A DNA stretch of 64,000 nucleotides from Pseudomonas antarctica (GTDB lineage Bacteria > Pseudomonadota > Gammaproteobacteria > Pseudomonadales > Pseudomonadaceae). The stretch lies in NCBI RefSeq assembly GCF_900624995.1, contig NZ_UYXQ01000001.1, positions 124,001 through 188,000 on the forward strand, given 5' to 3'. Every line of letters begins with the position of its first letter. Positions within the stretch are counted from its first letter, which is position 1. Shown piece by piece: positions 49,030 through 58,561 of the stretch. A model generated the notes under the pieces. That model was not told the DNA's origin. It did not search any database and saw only the letters and a program-made list of their open reading frames with translations. The position numbers and the translations under genes are program-made.

Positions 49030-52000
49030 AACCGCTCCGGCAGGCTGAAGCCGCTGAGCACGCGGCTTTTGAACGGGTTGAAGGCGCTGTTGGCGCGCAG
49101 CTCGTAGGCGATGCTCGCGCCGTCCACCCGCAAGCGCAGGTTGAAACGGTCCGGCGAGTTGCCGGCGGTGAGGTCCGATTGCTCCAGCAAGCGGAACCAG
49201 GCCCACGGGCCGTCCAGGGTCACACCCGAACGGCCGCTGGCCGATGGCGGCATGATCGAAATACGCACCACACCGATGCTGCCGGGGTTCGGCCATTGCA
49301 TCGCCACCGGGCGACTTGGGCCGTGGTCGTAGCTGATTTGCTGGCCGTCGAGGTCGAGCAGGAACTGAGTGATGGTCGGGTCCATCGACACCGGTTTGAG
49401 CTCGAAACGCACAATCGGCTGGGTGCCCCCCGATCTAAAGAACGCGTCACGAATAGTTGCTGCACGCTGGAAGGTTTGCAGCACGCCCGGCGCAATCCCG
49501 AGCTTCTGCGCTGCACCCGGCTGCCAGCGCCAGGTCTGCGCGGAGGTGTCCACGTAAGGCTGCAGGTATTTGCGAAAGTAGTTGTCCATCACCCCGCCCA
49601 CGCCGAAAAACTGGCCGAAGTCGTCCAGCGTGGCGTCGCGAGCACTGCCCGGCGACATCGGGTAACGCCCGGCCAGCGACTGGCGATACACGTTGACCAC
49701 TTCGCTGACCCACGCCGCGTTCAGTTGGTTACGCACGCCGCCCATCATGCTGTTGGTAGTGGAGTTGACCACCGACTTGACCATGCCCTGTACCAGCGGC
49801 GGCTGGCGTTCGGCATTCAGGCTGACCCGCGTGGCCGCAGCCGCCGCCTGGTTCTTCGCCTCGCCGAGCAAGGCATCGCCACTGGCGCCGACCATGGCGC
49901 TGACCTGCACATACAGCGCGTTCATGTCAGCTAGCAAGCCGTCGATAGCGGCCGGCTCGCCTTCATTCTTGCTGACAATGCTGTTGAGTTCGGCGAAGTG
50001 CGCGGTCACCGGATCAGCCGCCGCCTGCGGCGCATTGGCGGTCGGTTGCTCTTGGCCGAGCAGGCTGCCGAGGCGCTCCTTGAGCTTGTCGACGCCGCCT
50101 TCCACCGGCACGCCTTTGGCGGCCAATTGGCGCTCTTCGGCTTGCAGATCGGTTTCCTTGGCCACCGCCACCAGCAGCTTTTTCAGCGGCGAGGTCGGCC
50201 CAGAAATCACCCTCAGCACATCGGCGGCCTGAGCCACGCTGGTGATCGGCACGAAGTCGATGTCCGCGAGCAAGGCGTCCCATTGGCGCTGATAATCCTG
50301 GAAGTACAGGCGGCGCACGTCGGCGGCGAGGCTGACCACGTTCTGCTGGTCAGCCTGCTCACGCCCGAGCACCCATTGCTCTTCGGCGAGGGTGCCGGTC
50401 TTGTTCAGGCTGCTCAGCAGGAATGCCTGGCGATAGCCCTTGGCGGTGAAGAACCCACTCAGCGGCTCACCCAACGGCTTGCCACTTTTGCGGCTGAACA
50501 CCAGCGCAGCATCGCGGCCAGCGGCTTCGTTGAGCCGCAAGTCCGGGATGCCTTCGGGCAGCTTCTGACGTTTAACTCGGTCATACACGCGCTGGGCCAC
50601 CGGCAGTTGTTGCAGTTGCCGACGCAGGTCGTCGATCAGACGTGGGTCGAGGCGCGCATTCGGCGGGTGGCGCTCGAACAACGCTTGCAAGTGCCCGCTC
50701 AACGCCTGGCGCTGATCGGCTGGCAGGTCGCGCGGCAGGTTGCGATCCCAGTCCAGGCCGATCCAAGCCTTGATGAAGTCCGGGTCGTAATGCTCAGCGT
50801 CGGCGAGCATCAGGTAAGCCTTGAGGCCTTCGTAAAGGAAGTCGGAATTGCCGCCACCGTGCAGTTGCTCTTCGATACGCGTCACCAGGCGTGGCGCGAA
50901 GACGGCGATCAAAAGCTTGCGGTAGACGCTGGCGGACTCGGCTTCGAGCATGTCGCCTTGATACAGGCCCAACCCTTCGGACCAGCTTGGCGAATCACCC
51001 GCGAGGTTCTTCACCGCATTGAGCAACGGCAGCACAGCGAGAACCTCGCGCTGCGCCGGGCTGAGGTTCTGCACCGTCTGGCCCAGTGGCGCGACCTTCT
51101 GGTCGACTTGGGCGATATAGGCTTGGTTGGCGCGATAACTCACCCACCACAGGCCACTGACAACCACCACCAAGGTGATGGTGGCCGCCAACACACCGCG
51201 TGCGATCCATTTGCGCCGACGCTCGACCTTCGGGTTTACCCCCACCAGCCCACGTTCGGCAAACGCTACGGCAGTGAACAGCTTTTCGATGAAGTAACTG
51301 CGCCCGGTGCCGCTCTGGCGCGCCAGGTGCTGGCGGTCCAGGTTCATGCTCTGGGCCATGGCGCCGATCAAGCGATCAATCGGGCTGCCTTCCTGGGTGC
51401 CGCTGGTGAAGTACACGCCGCGCAGCAGCACGCGCTCTTCAAAGGCATTGGGTTTGAATACGCCTTCGAGGAAGCTTTGCAGGCAATCTTTCAACGCGCC
51501 GAACTGCTGCGCGAAGCCGTAGATCAGGTCGCGACGCGCCGGGTCGCGCTCTTGTTGCAGGCGCTCCACCAAGCGCTCGTTGAGGCGCTGTTCCAGCCCG
51601 GCAAATTCGTGTTGCAGCGTCGCCAACGGGCTGTCGCTGTTTTTGCCGTCATCCAGGGCAAAGGTCATGCCCCACACCTGAGCGCGGTCTTCCTTGCTCA
51701 GGTTGTCGAAGAACTCCATGAAGCCCGGCACCAGGTCGAGCTTGGTGAGCATCAGGTAGATCGGGAACCGTACGCCCAGTTGGGTGTACAGCTCCTGGAT
51801 ACGCAAGCGAATCGCCGCCGCATGGGCGGCACGTTCGGCTTCACTGCCGAGCAACAAATCCGACAGGCTAATGGCGATAAACGCGCCATCGATAGGCCGG
51901 CGCGAGCGCTGCTTTTTGAGCAGGTCGAGGAAGCCCAGCCACGCGGCTTTATCCACCGTCGAGTTGCTGTCCTGGGTGGTGTAGCGGCCAGCGGTGTCGA

Positions 52001-52526
52001 GCAACACGGCTTGATCGGTAAACCACCAGTCGCAGTTGCGCGTACCGCCGACGCCGCGCACCGCACCGGCGCCCAACTGCGCGGCCAGCGGAAAATGCAG
52101 GCCGGAATTGATCAGCGCGGTGGTCTTGCCCGAGCCCGGTGGGCCGATAATCACGTACCACGGCAACTCGTAGAGGTTGCGGCGTTCATCACCGCCGAGC
52201 TTGGCCTTTTTCAGCAGCGCTAAGGCTTCATCCATGCGCTGGCGCAGGGTCGATAACTCTTCGGCAGTCGCGGCGTTGTTAGGGTCGACCGGCGTTTGCG
52301 CGGCCAGGCTGCGCATCACTTCGGCGGCCTGTCGCCGGGCCTGGATGATGCGGAACACGCGGTAAGCGATCCACACCGCAAACACCAGAATAATCAGCGC
52401 CCAGCGCCGCCCTTCCGGCACCAGCACGTCGAGCAACGGCCCCACAAACCAGATGATCAGGCTCAGGGCGATCAGGCCCAGTACGGGGATCACCCAGCGA
52501 ATCATGAAACTGAAAAACGCCTTCAC
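49026..52526 (-). CDS. tssM: T6SS membrane complex protein TssM (IcmF)
   Basis: A 1,166-residue inner-membrane protein and the core of the TssJLM complex. It has two N-terminal transmembrane helices (about 9-29 and 42-59), a cytoplasmic GTPase-like domain with Walker A GPPGSGKT at 128-135, a third helix (near 443-465), and a long periplasmic domain that contacts TssJ. The ATPase motif is intact. It overlaps tssL by ATGA. Confidence 0.96.
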   Translation of the reverse strand: MKAFFSFMIRWVIPVLGLIALSLIIWFVGPLLDVLVPEGRRWALIILVFAVWIAYRVFRIIQARRQAAEVMRSLAAQTPVDPNNAATAEELSTLRQRMDEALALLKKAKLGGDERRNLYELPWYVIIGPPGSGKTTALINSGLHFPLAAQLGAGAVRGVGGTRNCDWWFTDQAVLLDTAGRYTTQDSNSTVDKAAWLGFLDLLKKQRSRRPIDGAFIAISLSDLLLGSEAERAAHAAAIRLRIQELYTQLGVRFPIYLMLTKLDLVPGFMEFFDNLSKEDRAQVWGMTFALDDGKNSDSPLATLQHEFAGLEQRLNERLVERLQQERDPARRDLIYGFAQQFGALKDCLQSFLEGVFKPNAFEERVLLRGVYFTSGTQEGSPIDRLIGAMAQSMNLDRQHLARQSGTGRSYFIEKLFTAVAFAERGLVGVNPKVERRRKWIARGVLAATITLVVVVSGLWWVSYRANQAYIAQVDQKVAPLGQTVQNLSPAQREVLAVLPLLNAVKNLAGDSPSWSEGLGLYQGDMLEAESASVYRKLLIAVFAPRLVTRIEEQLHGGGNSDFLYEGLKAYLMLADAEHYDPDFIKAWIGLDWDRNLPRDLPADQRQALSGHLQALFERHPPNARLDPRLIDDLRRQLQQLPVAQRVYDRVKRQKLPEGIPDLRLNEAAGRDAALVFSRKSGKPLGEPLSGFFTAKGYRQAFLLSSLNKTGTLAEEQWVLGREQADQQNVVSLAADVRRLYFQDYQRQWDALLADIDFVPITSVAQAADVLRVISGPTSPLKKLLVAVAKETDLQAEERQLAAKGVPVEGGVDKLKERLGSLLGQEQPTANAPQAAADPVTAHFAELNSIVSKNEGEPAAIDGLLADMNALYVQVSAMVGASGDALLGEAKNQAAAAATRVSLNAERQPPLVQGMVKSVVNSTTNSMMGGVRNQLNAAWVSEVVNVYRQSLAGRYPMSPGSARDATLDDFGQFFGVGGVMDNYFRKYLQPYVDTSAQTWRWQPGAAQKLGIAPGVLQTFQRAATIRDAFFRSGGTQPIVRFELKPVSMDPTITQFLLDLDGQQISYDHGPSRPVAMQWPNPGSIGVVRISIMPPSASGRSGVTLDGPWAWFRLLEQSDLTAGNSPDRFNLRLRVDGASIAYELRANSAFNPFKSRVLSGFSLPERL

Positions 52527-53812
52527 TCGACGCCCTCCGCCAATACGGTGATTTCAACCCGACGATTGCGGGCACGGCCTTCTGCGGTGGCGTTGGTGGC
52601 CACAGGCTCGGTGTCGCTTCGGCCTTCGGCGCTGAAGCGGTCCGCCTGGCCGGTCTTGGCCGCCAGAATCTCCAGCACCGACTTGGCGCGCGCTTCGGAC
52701 AGCGCCCAGTTGGACGGGAAACGCAGCGTGGCAATCGGGCGGTTATCGCTGTGCCCAGTGACGCGCACCTGGCCCTTGACCTTGCGGATGGCATCGGCGA
52801 TGCGCAGCATCAGCGGCTGGTAGTCATTGACGATGCTGGAGCTGGCGGACGCAAATAGCTCGTCGCCCCTGATCGTCACGACGGAACGGTCGACTTTATC
52901 TTCCACCGCCACGCGGCCAGCCTTGATGTCCTCCACCAGAAAACCGGCCAGGCGCGGCCGTTCGATGACCTTCGGTTGCGCCACCGGACGATCGATGGCC
53001 TGCACCGGGATCTCGCCCAGGGCATGGATGTTCTTGAACACCGGTTCGGCATCCGACGCCAGTTTCATGCGCAAGCCGAACAGCAGCGCCAACAACAGCG
53101 CCAAGCCGATGGCCACGGCGATCCACGGCGGCATGAATTGCGCCAAGCGGTCGCGCGCCACGGTCACGCCACGCCAGTGCGGCGACAGCTCGCGCTCGTG
53201 TTCGCCACGCGCACTGCGAATGGCGGCGGCGGTGCGTTCACGCAAGGCTTCCAACTGGCTGCGACCGTCGTTCATCACGCGGTAGCGGCCTTCGAAACCC
53301 AGGCACATGCACAGGTACAACAGCTCCAGCAGGTACAGGCGCTCGCGCGGGCTTTGCAGGCAGTGGTCGAGCAACTGGAAGACTTTCTCGCCGCCCCAGG
53401 CTTCGTTGTGCACGGTGATCAACAGGCTCTGCTTGCCCCAGTCGCTGGTGCTGCCCCATGGCGTGCTGAGCACTGCTTCATCCAGCGCGGTGCACAGTGC
53501 GTAACGCGCCAGCAACACTTCGTTGCGCGCCACTCCGGCGGCTTCGGCGCGCTCTTCGAACTGGCGCAGGTAGGCCAGCAACTGCGCCCGCAGGCTGGCC
53601 GGCGCCGGGTGGGCGATGGTGTTACGCAGGCGTGTGAGCAACGCCAGCAACGGGCCAGCGGCGCTTTCCAGCGGGTTGAGGCCTTGGCTTTTGCCGGTCA
53701 GGATCGGCGCGGCCGGCATCGACAGCGGCGCGGGTTCTGCACGCGCAGGTTCCGGCGCACGGCCACCCGGACGCGGCATGAACTGGGTGCGGTCATCATC
53801 ATTGGGATGCAT
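52523..53812 (-). CDS. tssL: T6SS membrane complex protein TssL with OmpA domain
   Basis: A 429-residue extended TssL. The DotU domain (about 45-215) has the YLCMCLGFEGRYRV signature. One membrane helix (about 228-248) precedes a C-terminal OmpA-like peptidoglycan-binding domain (about 300-425, with VTGHSDNRPIATLRFPSNW and LSEARAKSVLEIL). The OmpA domain anchors the complex to the cell wall. Six bases separate its start from the tssK stop. Confidence 0.95.
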   Translation of the reverse strand: MHPNDDDRTQFMPRPGGRAPEPARAEPAPLSMPAAPILTGKSQGLNPLESAAGPLLALLTRLRNTIAHPAPASLRAQLLAYLRQFEERAEAAGVARNEVLLARYALCTALDEAVLSTPWGSTSDWGKQSLLITVHNEAWGGEKVFQLLDHCLQSPRERLYLLELLYLCMCLGFEGRYRVMNDGRSQLEALRERTAAAIRSARGEHERELSPHWRGVTVARDRLAQFMPPWIAVAIGLALLLALLFGLRMKLASDAEPVFKNIHALGEIPVQAIDRPVAQPKVIERPRLAGFLVEDIKAGRVAVEDKVDRSVVTIRGDELFASASSSIVNDYQPLMLRIADAIRKVKGQVRVTGHSDNRPIATLRFPSNWALSEARAKSVLEILAAKTGQADRFSAEGRSDTEPVATNATAEGRARNRRVEITVLAEGVE

Positions 53813-53818
53813 CGCAGA

Positions 53819-55117
53819 TTATCCTCGGATCGCCCAGAAGGCCAGGCTCAAGCCCGGGAACTGCCCGGCGATGTGGAAGGCAAAACCGCCGGAGTTGCTC
53901 AGCTGTTGCCAGTGCTCGCTGCCACGGTCCAGCTCGTAATAGGTGGAGCCGGCGTGATAAGGAATCTGGCGTGGCGCCACCGGCAACGGCAGCAGGCCGA
54001 TGCCCGGCAGTTGCAGGTTGACCATGTCGCGGATGTGCTCCACCGAACCGACCTTGCTCTGCTGGCCGAAGCGCGCACGCAGGGTTTCGCCGGGCACGTC
54101 TGCACGCACCACCAGGATGAAACTGGCGCTGTCGAGCAGGGTTTTGTCCGCGAGCATCGCCACGTGGACGCCGTAGGCTTTCTCCACAATCGGGATCGGC
54201 GTGGCCTTGCTGTCGATCAGCATCGACAGCGCCTCACGCAAGGCTGCCATCACCGGGGTGAAGCTCAGGGCCAGGTCGTCGTGTTGGTATTGCGGGTATT
54301 CCTGGGGCCGACGACCTGACGTTGAGAAGGTGGAAAACTCACCGGCCAGGCTCACCAGCTCGCTGAAAAACCGCTCCGGGTGCAGCGGGCTCAACTGGCT
54401 GAAATGCTGGAGCAGCGGCTGCGCGCGGTTGACCAGTTGCAGCAGCATGAAGTCGGCAATCTCCGATGCACCACCGGCGCCCGAGGCGACCACGCGGCCG
54501 GCCAGGGCTTCGCCACGCTGGTGCAGCAGGCCCAGCAGTTCGCTGCGAAACGCGGTCAGCGGCTTGCTGGCGGCCACGTCGAGTACCGGCGGGATGTAGG
54601 TGTCATCCAGCACCAGCGCGCGGTCGGCGCGTTTTTCCTTGATGCGCACCAAGCCGATGGCGGCGTAATCGCTGATGCCGTCTTGCGCAGTCAGCAGGCG
54701 TAACGCGCGGGAACCCACGGCCACCGGTGCACGGTTTTCGAACGGGGCGTTGTCGTCGCGCACTTCGCGTACCTGGCTGACATAGCGGGCGGCGCCGAGG
54801 TCTTCGCCGTCATCCACCGTGTCACGCGCGCCAGCACGCTTGAGCGGCAAGGCCAGGTAGACCAGCCCATCGCGCAGGTTGTCGTCGATATTCAGCGGGC
54901 TCGGCGCCAGGTCGTCCTGGGGGATATTGAACGGCGTGCCATCTGGCAACAGGCCGCGCGCCGACACAATCGCCAGCTTGCCCTGGGCCAGCAGGCCCTG
55001 GTCGATCAGCAGCTCGGAAAAGCCCCAGGCACCGGCGGACAACGGGCGGCTGCGGGCGTCGATCAGGTTTTCCAGGTAACGGTCATGCTGCTGGAAGTGC
55101 TGCGTTCCGATGAACAT
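53819..55117 (-). CDS. tssK: T6SS baseplate protein TssK, N-terminus cut by a stop codon
   Basis: A 432-residue TssK fragment (as read from ATG 55117); TssK links the baseplate to the membrane complex. The conserved N-terminus lies upstream in the same frame: MSWNNRVV, TGA at 55127-55129, then SEGMFIGTQHFQQ. TssK normally has Val-Val-Trp-Ser-Glu-Gly here, so TGG appears to have become TGA at codon 9. Reinitiation at ATG 55117 is possible, with GGAAGG just before it, and would remove 12 residues. The rest of the protein looks complete. Confidence 0.9.
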   Translation of the reverse strand: MFIGTQHFQQHDRYLENLIDARSRPLSAGAWGFSELLIDQGLLAQGKLAIVSARGLLPDGTPFNIPQDDLAPSPLNIDDNLRDGLVYLALPLKRAGARDTVDDGEDLGAARYVSQVREVRDDNAPFENRAPVAVGSRALRLLTAQDGISDYAAIGLVRIKEKRADRALVLDDTYIPPVLDVAASKPLTAFRSELLGLLHQRGEALAGRVVASGAGGASEIADFMLLQLVNRAQPLLQHFSQLSPLHPERFFSELVSLAGEFSTFSTSGRRPQEYPQYQHDDLALSFTPVMAALREALSMLIDSKATPIPIVEKAYGVHVAMLADKTLLDSASFILVVRADVPGETLRARFGQQSKVGSVEHIRDMVNLQLPGIGLLPLPVAPRQIPYHAGSTYYELDRGSEHWQQLSNSGGFAFHIAGQFPGLSLAFWAIRG

Positions 55118-55153
55118 GCCTTCCGATCAGACCACGCGATTGTTCCAGGACAT
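55118..55153 (-). other. tssK: Original tssK start with a nonsense codon
   Basis: The expected tssK ATG (55153) lies 18 bases after the tssJ stop. The frame runs eight codons (MSWNNRVV), then TGA, then SEG, before joining the ATG used in the truncated model. This stretch matches the conserved TssK N-terminus, so it was coding. Confidence 0.85.
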
Positions 55154-55171
55154 GGGGGCTCCGATTGCTTC

Positions 55172-55681
55172 TTATTGGGCAGGGCTGGATGGGGGAACTA
55201 CGACGTCGGCGCGTACGGCGCGTACATCGAGGCTGATCTGGTATTCGGTGTATTGGCGCGCCGGCACGGTGAGCACCGTGCGCCATTGCGCGCGGTCCAA
55301 CTCGCGATAGCCCACCAGCAAGCCGATCTGGCGGGTGGACGGGTCGAGGTCGCGCTGGATACTCAGTTGCTGGCCGGGCTGCACCATCACTTCGTCCTGG
55401 TCCAGCAGGTCCAGGCCGAGGGTCGATTGCGCGCGATCAGCCAGCGCAAAGTAGTCGGAACGACTGAAGGTGGCGGCGTTTTTCAGTTCGAAGATGCGCA
55501 CGCGGACCGGCGAGGCCTGGCCGTTGGCGCCGGGGTTGAGCCCGGCAATGGCGTGAAAATGCAGCTCGATGGCGGCGGTGCCGGCCTCAGCTTCGGCAGC
55601 TGCCTGGGGCTTGGCGGCATCCTTGGCGCACGCCGTCAGCAGCAGCGCCGTGGCGGCTGCGAGTAAAAACCTGGGAATCAT
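55172..55681 (-). CDS. tssJ: T6SS outer-membrane lipoprotein TssJ
   Basis: A 169-residue lipoprotein with lipobox cysteine C18 (LLTAC). The TssJ beta-sandwich (about 38-155) carries VRVRIFELKNAATFSRSDYFAL. It anchors the membrane complex at the outer membrane through TssM. It lies 56 bases after fha and 18 bases before the original tssK start. Confidence 0.93.
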   Translation of the reverse strand: MIPRFLLAAATALLLTACAKDAAKPQAAAEAEAGTAAIELHFHAIAGLNPGANGQASPVRVRIFELKNAATFSRSDYFALADRAQSTLGLDLLDQDEVMVQPGQQLSIQRDLDPSTRQIGLLVGYRELDRAQWRTVLTVPARQYTEYQISLDVRAVRADVVVPPSSPAQ

Positions 55682-55737
55682 CCTGCGTCCTCAATGACGT
55701 ACTTAGCTATCCGTTTTATCCATTACTGCGTCGCGCT

Positions 55738-57084
55738 TTAACGACGCTGTCGTGCGCTGTGTTCTTCGTAGGCTCGGCTGAATTCGCGGCCGAACAGGTC
55801 CTGGAAATCTTCCTGGGCCTCGCGGGAGATATTGCTGTAGAGCTCGGTGAACTGCTGCCAGTACTGGGCCTGGCGTGAGCCGTTGAAAAGGCTCGACAGC
55901 CCGGCGGGCTTGCCCATGCGCTCTTCCAGCTGCGCCGGTTCAAAACGCGCGAGCAGGTGTTTGATCGCCGCTTCCACGCCGGCCATCACGGCCAACTGGT
56001 GGGCGCGCAGGTCGTCGAAACTGTCGCGCACGGCGATGTCCGGCGCCATAAACGCTTGGTTTCCATGGCGAAGCAGCAGCAGTAAAGCTTCGTCGGCATT
56101 CGGTGCGAATTTCAACGGATTGTTTTCGGCAGGCTGGATCATCGTCTGTTGCATGCGGAACTCGCCCTTGAGGCTGGCGCGGGCACGCAACACGTCGATC
56201 AGGCCTTCGACCATCAGCCGGTAGCTGCGACCAATGCTTTGCATCTGGGCTTCTGCTTGAGCTTTGTCGAGGCGCAACTGGTCGAGGCCAGCGCCGCGCA
56301 GGAAGGCTTGCAGGAGGTCGGGCTGTTGACTGTCGGCCACGGGGAGCGCGGACTCGACCACAGGTGGCGGTGTGATAACCGCAACCTGCGGCGGGATGAC
56401 AGCGGCGGGCGGCGGCGGCGGTGCGTTGACGACCGGTGCTGGCGTGTCGCCAAACAGGTCCCAGTCTTCGGGAATCACCGGACCTGATGCCATCGGTTTC
56501 TCGACCACCGGCGCGGCAATCGGCGTCGGCGGGCGGAAGTCGTGTTGCTCGGAGGGCACGTGGTCCGCCACGGTCGGTGGTGGCACGGCGGTGGGGCTGA
56601 GGAAGTCGAACAGGTCCGGCAGCGTGTCCATCGACGAGGCGCCCTGAAACTGCGGCGCGATCACCGGCGTCGGCGCAGGCGTGTTTACCACCGCCCCCAT
56701 CAGTGCTTCAAAACTGTTCGGCGAATCACCGGCAAACGCCTGGCTGTCGACGGCTTGCACGTTGAAGTCGATGCGCGCCTGGATTTCGTAATCGCCGATG
56801 CGGATCAGCTCACCATCTTGCAGCGGCTCGCTGTTGCCCCTGCGCAGACGGACACCGGCGTTAACCAGCTCAACGCCGTTGGTGCTGTTATCGGTTAAAT
56901 AATAACGGCCATCTTTGTATTGAATAACGCAGTGTTGCGACGACACCAAGCGCTCAGGATCAGGCAATACCCAGTCATTATCCGAGCTGCGGCCGATAGC
57001 CATCGAGCCCTGGTTCATGGACTTTTCGGGGCACTGCCCAGGGGTAATCTTGTGATAACTAGTAATAGTCAAACACAGCGACAT
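55738..57084 (-). CDS. fha1: T6SS FHA-domain scaffold protein Fha (TagH)
   Basis: A 448-residue protein with an N-terminal forkhead-associated domain (about 1-105, with MAIGRSSDNDWVLPDPERLV, then SSQHCVIQ and STNGVELVNAG). A Pro-rich central region follows, then the conserved C-terminal T6SS region (DLLQAFLRGAGLDQLRL onward). PpkA phosphorylation of Fha activates the H1-type system. First gene of the leftward arm. AGGAGG lies just before the ATG, and GGA-rich leader sequence could be bound by RsmA, as in P. aeruginosa. Confidence 0.93.
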   Translation of the reverse strand: MSLCLTITSYHKITPGQCPEKSMNQGSMAIGRSSDNDWVLPDPERLVSSQHCVIQYKDGRYYLTDNSTNGVELVNAGVRLRRGNSEPLQDGELIRIGDYEIQARIDFNVQAVDSQAFAGDSPNSFEALMGAVVNTPAPTPVIAPQFQGASSMDTLPDLFDFLSPTAVPPPTVADHVPSEQHDFRPPTPIAAPVVEKPMASGPVIPEDWDLFGDTPAPVVNAPPPPPAAVIPPQVAVITPPPVVESALPVADSQQPDLLQAFLRGAGLDQLRLDKAQAEAQMQSIGRSYRLMVEGLIDVLRARASLKGEFRMQQTMIQPAENNPLKFAPNADEALLLLLRHGNQAFMAPDIAVRDSFDDLRAHQLAVMAGVEAAIKHLLARFEPAQLEERMGKPAGLSSLFNGSRQAQYWQQFTELYSNISREAQEDFQDLFGREFSRAYEEHSARQRR

Positions 57085-57487
57085 CTTGCCTCCTTGCTGA
57101 TACTTCGCGCGCAGTCGATTCCCGGGGCGACGGCTCCCCAGAGATCCCACCAGGTCGTGAAATCGACCCTCACAGCCTGCTAATGCCAGCATAATCGCTG
57201 ATCTTAACTGGGCTCCATGACAAAAATCCTATCCCGGTGCACCACGCGACTCACCAGTCGCGCAGGTTGTTAAACACCGCACATCTGTCACAGAGGGCGA
57301 ATAGCTTACCTTGACAAGGCCTAACTACTACACCAAAAATGCACAACTTCTTGAATACCAGTGATGGCACTTTGAAATCAACTTGAGTTCAAAGTTCCAG
57401 CATGACCAAGAAAACATGCCTAGTTCATCGTGCAACTAGTGCATGCATTGCCCGCCATTTAACGGGCTGATAGGGAGATCAATTTCA
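57085..57487. promoter_or_regulatory. Divergent T6SS control region
   Basis: This 403-base gap separates fha and tssA, the first genes of the two arms, and has no convincing gene. It is AT-rich compared with its surroundings. It contains a perfect 8-base inverted repeat, ACTTTGAA-N11-TTCAAAGT (57369-57395), and CTAGTT-N8-AACTAG (57420-57439). These are candidate operators. Promoter elements for either side cannot be assigned with confidence. Confidence 0.6.
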
Positions 57488-58507
57488 GTGGATGTGCCGT
57501 TGCTGCTCACCGCCGTTTCCGCGACTTCGCCGTGTGGCGAAGACATGGAATATGACGCGGACTTTCTCCACCTGGAGCGTGCCGCCAAGGGCCAACCCGA
57601 GCGCAGCATGGGCGACTCAATCCTGCCCGCTGAACCGCCGGATTGGCGCAGCATCCAGCAACAAAGCCTCGACTTGTTGCAGCGCAGCAAAGACCTGCGC
57701 ATCACCCATTTCCTATTGCAAAGCTCGCTCGCCCTCCAAGGTGTCGCCGGGCTGGCCGACGTCCTCACGCTGATCAACGCGCTGCTGCGCGAATACTGGG
57801 CCGACCTGCACCCGCGCCTGGATGCCGACGACGATAACGACCCCACCGTGCGCATCAATGCCCTGTCCGGCTTGACCAGCGATGCGACCATTCGCCTGCT
57901 GCGCGAAAGCATCCTTACGCGCTCGCGCACCTTCGGCCCCGTGAGCCTGCGCGCCGCGCTGAACGTCAGCGGCTTGATGAGTTTCCCCGACGAACACCTC
58001 GGCGCCCAGCAACTCAACGCCGCGTTCCTCGACAGCGACCCCGAACAACTGCAAGCCACCCGCAACGCCTTGAGCGCCGCACGTGCCGCCTGCGAAGCCA
58101 TCGAACAACAGGTCAGCGACCAGGTCGGTTCGGCCCAGGGCGTGGACCTCAGCCTGTTGAAGCAACCGCTCAAGCAGGCCCTGCAAGTCCTCAACCAATG
58201 CGTACCGAACAGCGATACCAGCAGCGAGCCCGAGGCCGTCAGTGACGACAATGCCCCCTCGGTTGAATACGCCGCTGCCCCCGCCGCACCGCGCCCGACA
58301 GGCGACATCGCCAGCCGCGATGACGTGCTGCGCAGCCTCGACAAGATCCTTGCGTACTACACCCGGCACGAGCCTTCGAGCCCGCTGCCGGTGCTGTTGA
58401 ACCGGGCGAAGAATCTGGTGCATGCCGACTTTGCGGCCATCGTGCGCAATCTGATCCCCGACGGCATGTCCCAATTTGAAAACCTGCGTGGCCCGGACGG
58501 CGAGTAA
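57488..58507 (+). CDS. tssA: T6SS protein TssA
   Basis: A 339-residue TssA with the N-terminal ImpA domain (VPLLLTAVSATSPCGEDMEYD, PAEPPDWRSIQQQSLDLL). TssA primes and stabilises sheath assembly. The GTG at 57488 is chosen: GGGAG lies about 10 bases upstream and the protein then starts MDVPLLL, as in H1-type TssA. An upstream in-frame ATG at 57443 has no good ribosome-binding site. First gene of the rightward arm. Confidence 0.92.
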   Translation: MDVPLLLTAVSATSPCGEDMEYDADFLHLERAAKGQPERSMGDSILPAEPPDWRSIQQQSLDLLQRSKDLRITHFLLQSSLALQGVAGLADVLTLINALLREYWADLHPRLDADDDNDPTVRINALSGLTSDATIRLLRESILTRSRTFGPVSLRAALNVSGLMSFPDEHLGAQQLNAAFLDSDPEQLQATRNALSAARAACEAIEQQVSDQVGSAQGVDLSLLKQPLKQALQVLNQCVPNSDTSSEPEAVSDDNAPSVEYAAAPAAPRPTGDIASRDDVLRSLDKILAYYTRHEPSSPLPVLLNRAKNLVHADFAAIVRNLIPDGMSQFENLRGPDGE

Positions 58508-58561
58508 GCCGCCCGACTGTGCAGTAACAACACCGTCGCTCAAGCGACCAGGAGCAGCAAC

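Noticed and set aside
49998..52223. Long plus-strand open frame opposite tssM
   Set aside because: Antisense shadow of tssM, which has the IcmF motifs and Walker A. The shadow protein is Gln/His/Arg-rich without family features.
46625..55129. Idea that TGA is recoded as tryptophan or selenocysteine
   Set aside because: TGA serves as a normal stop in many genes here, including ATGA junctions of tssM/tagF, tssL/tssM and exbD/tonB. The third broken gene uses TAG, and no SECIS-like context is evident.
57361..57390. TGGCAC near 57365 as a sigma-54 promoter for the T6SS
   Set aside because: The -24-like GG is present, but no GC occurs at the correct -12 spacing.
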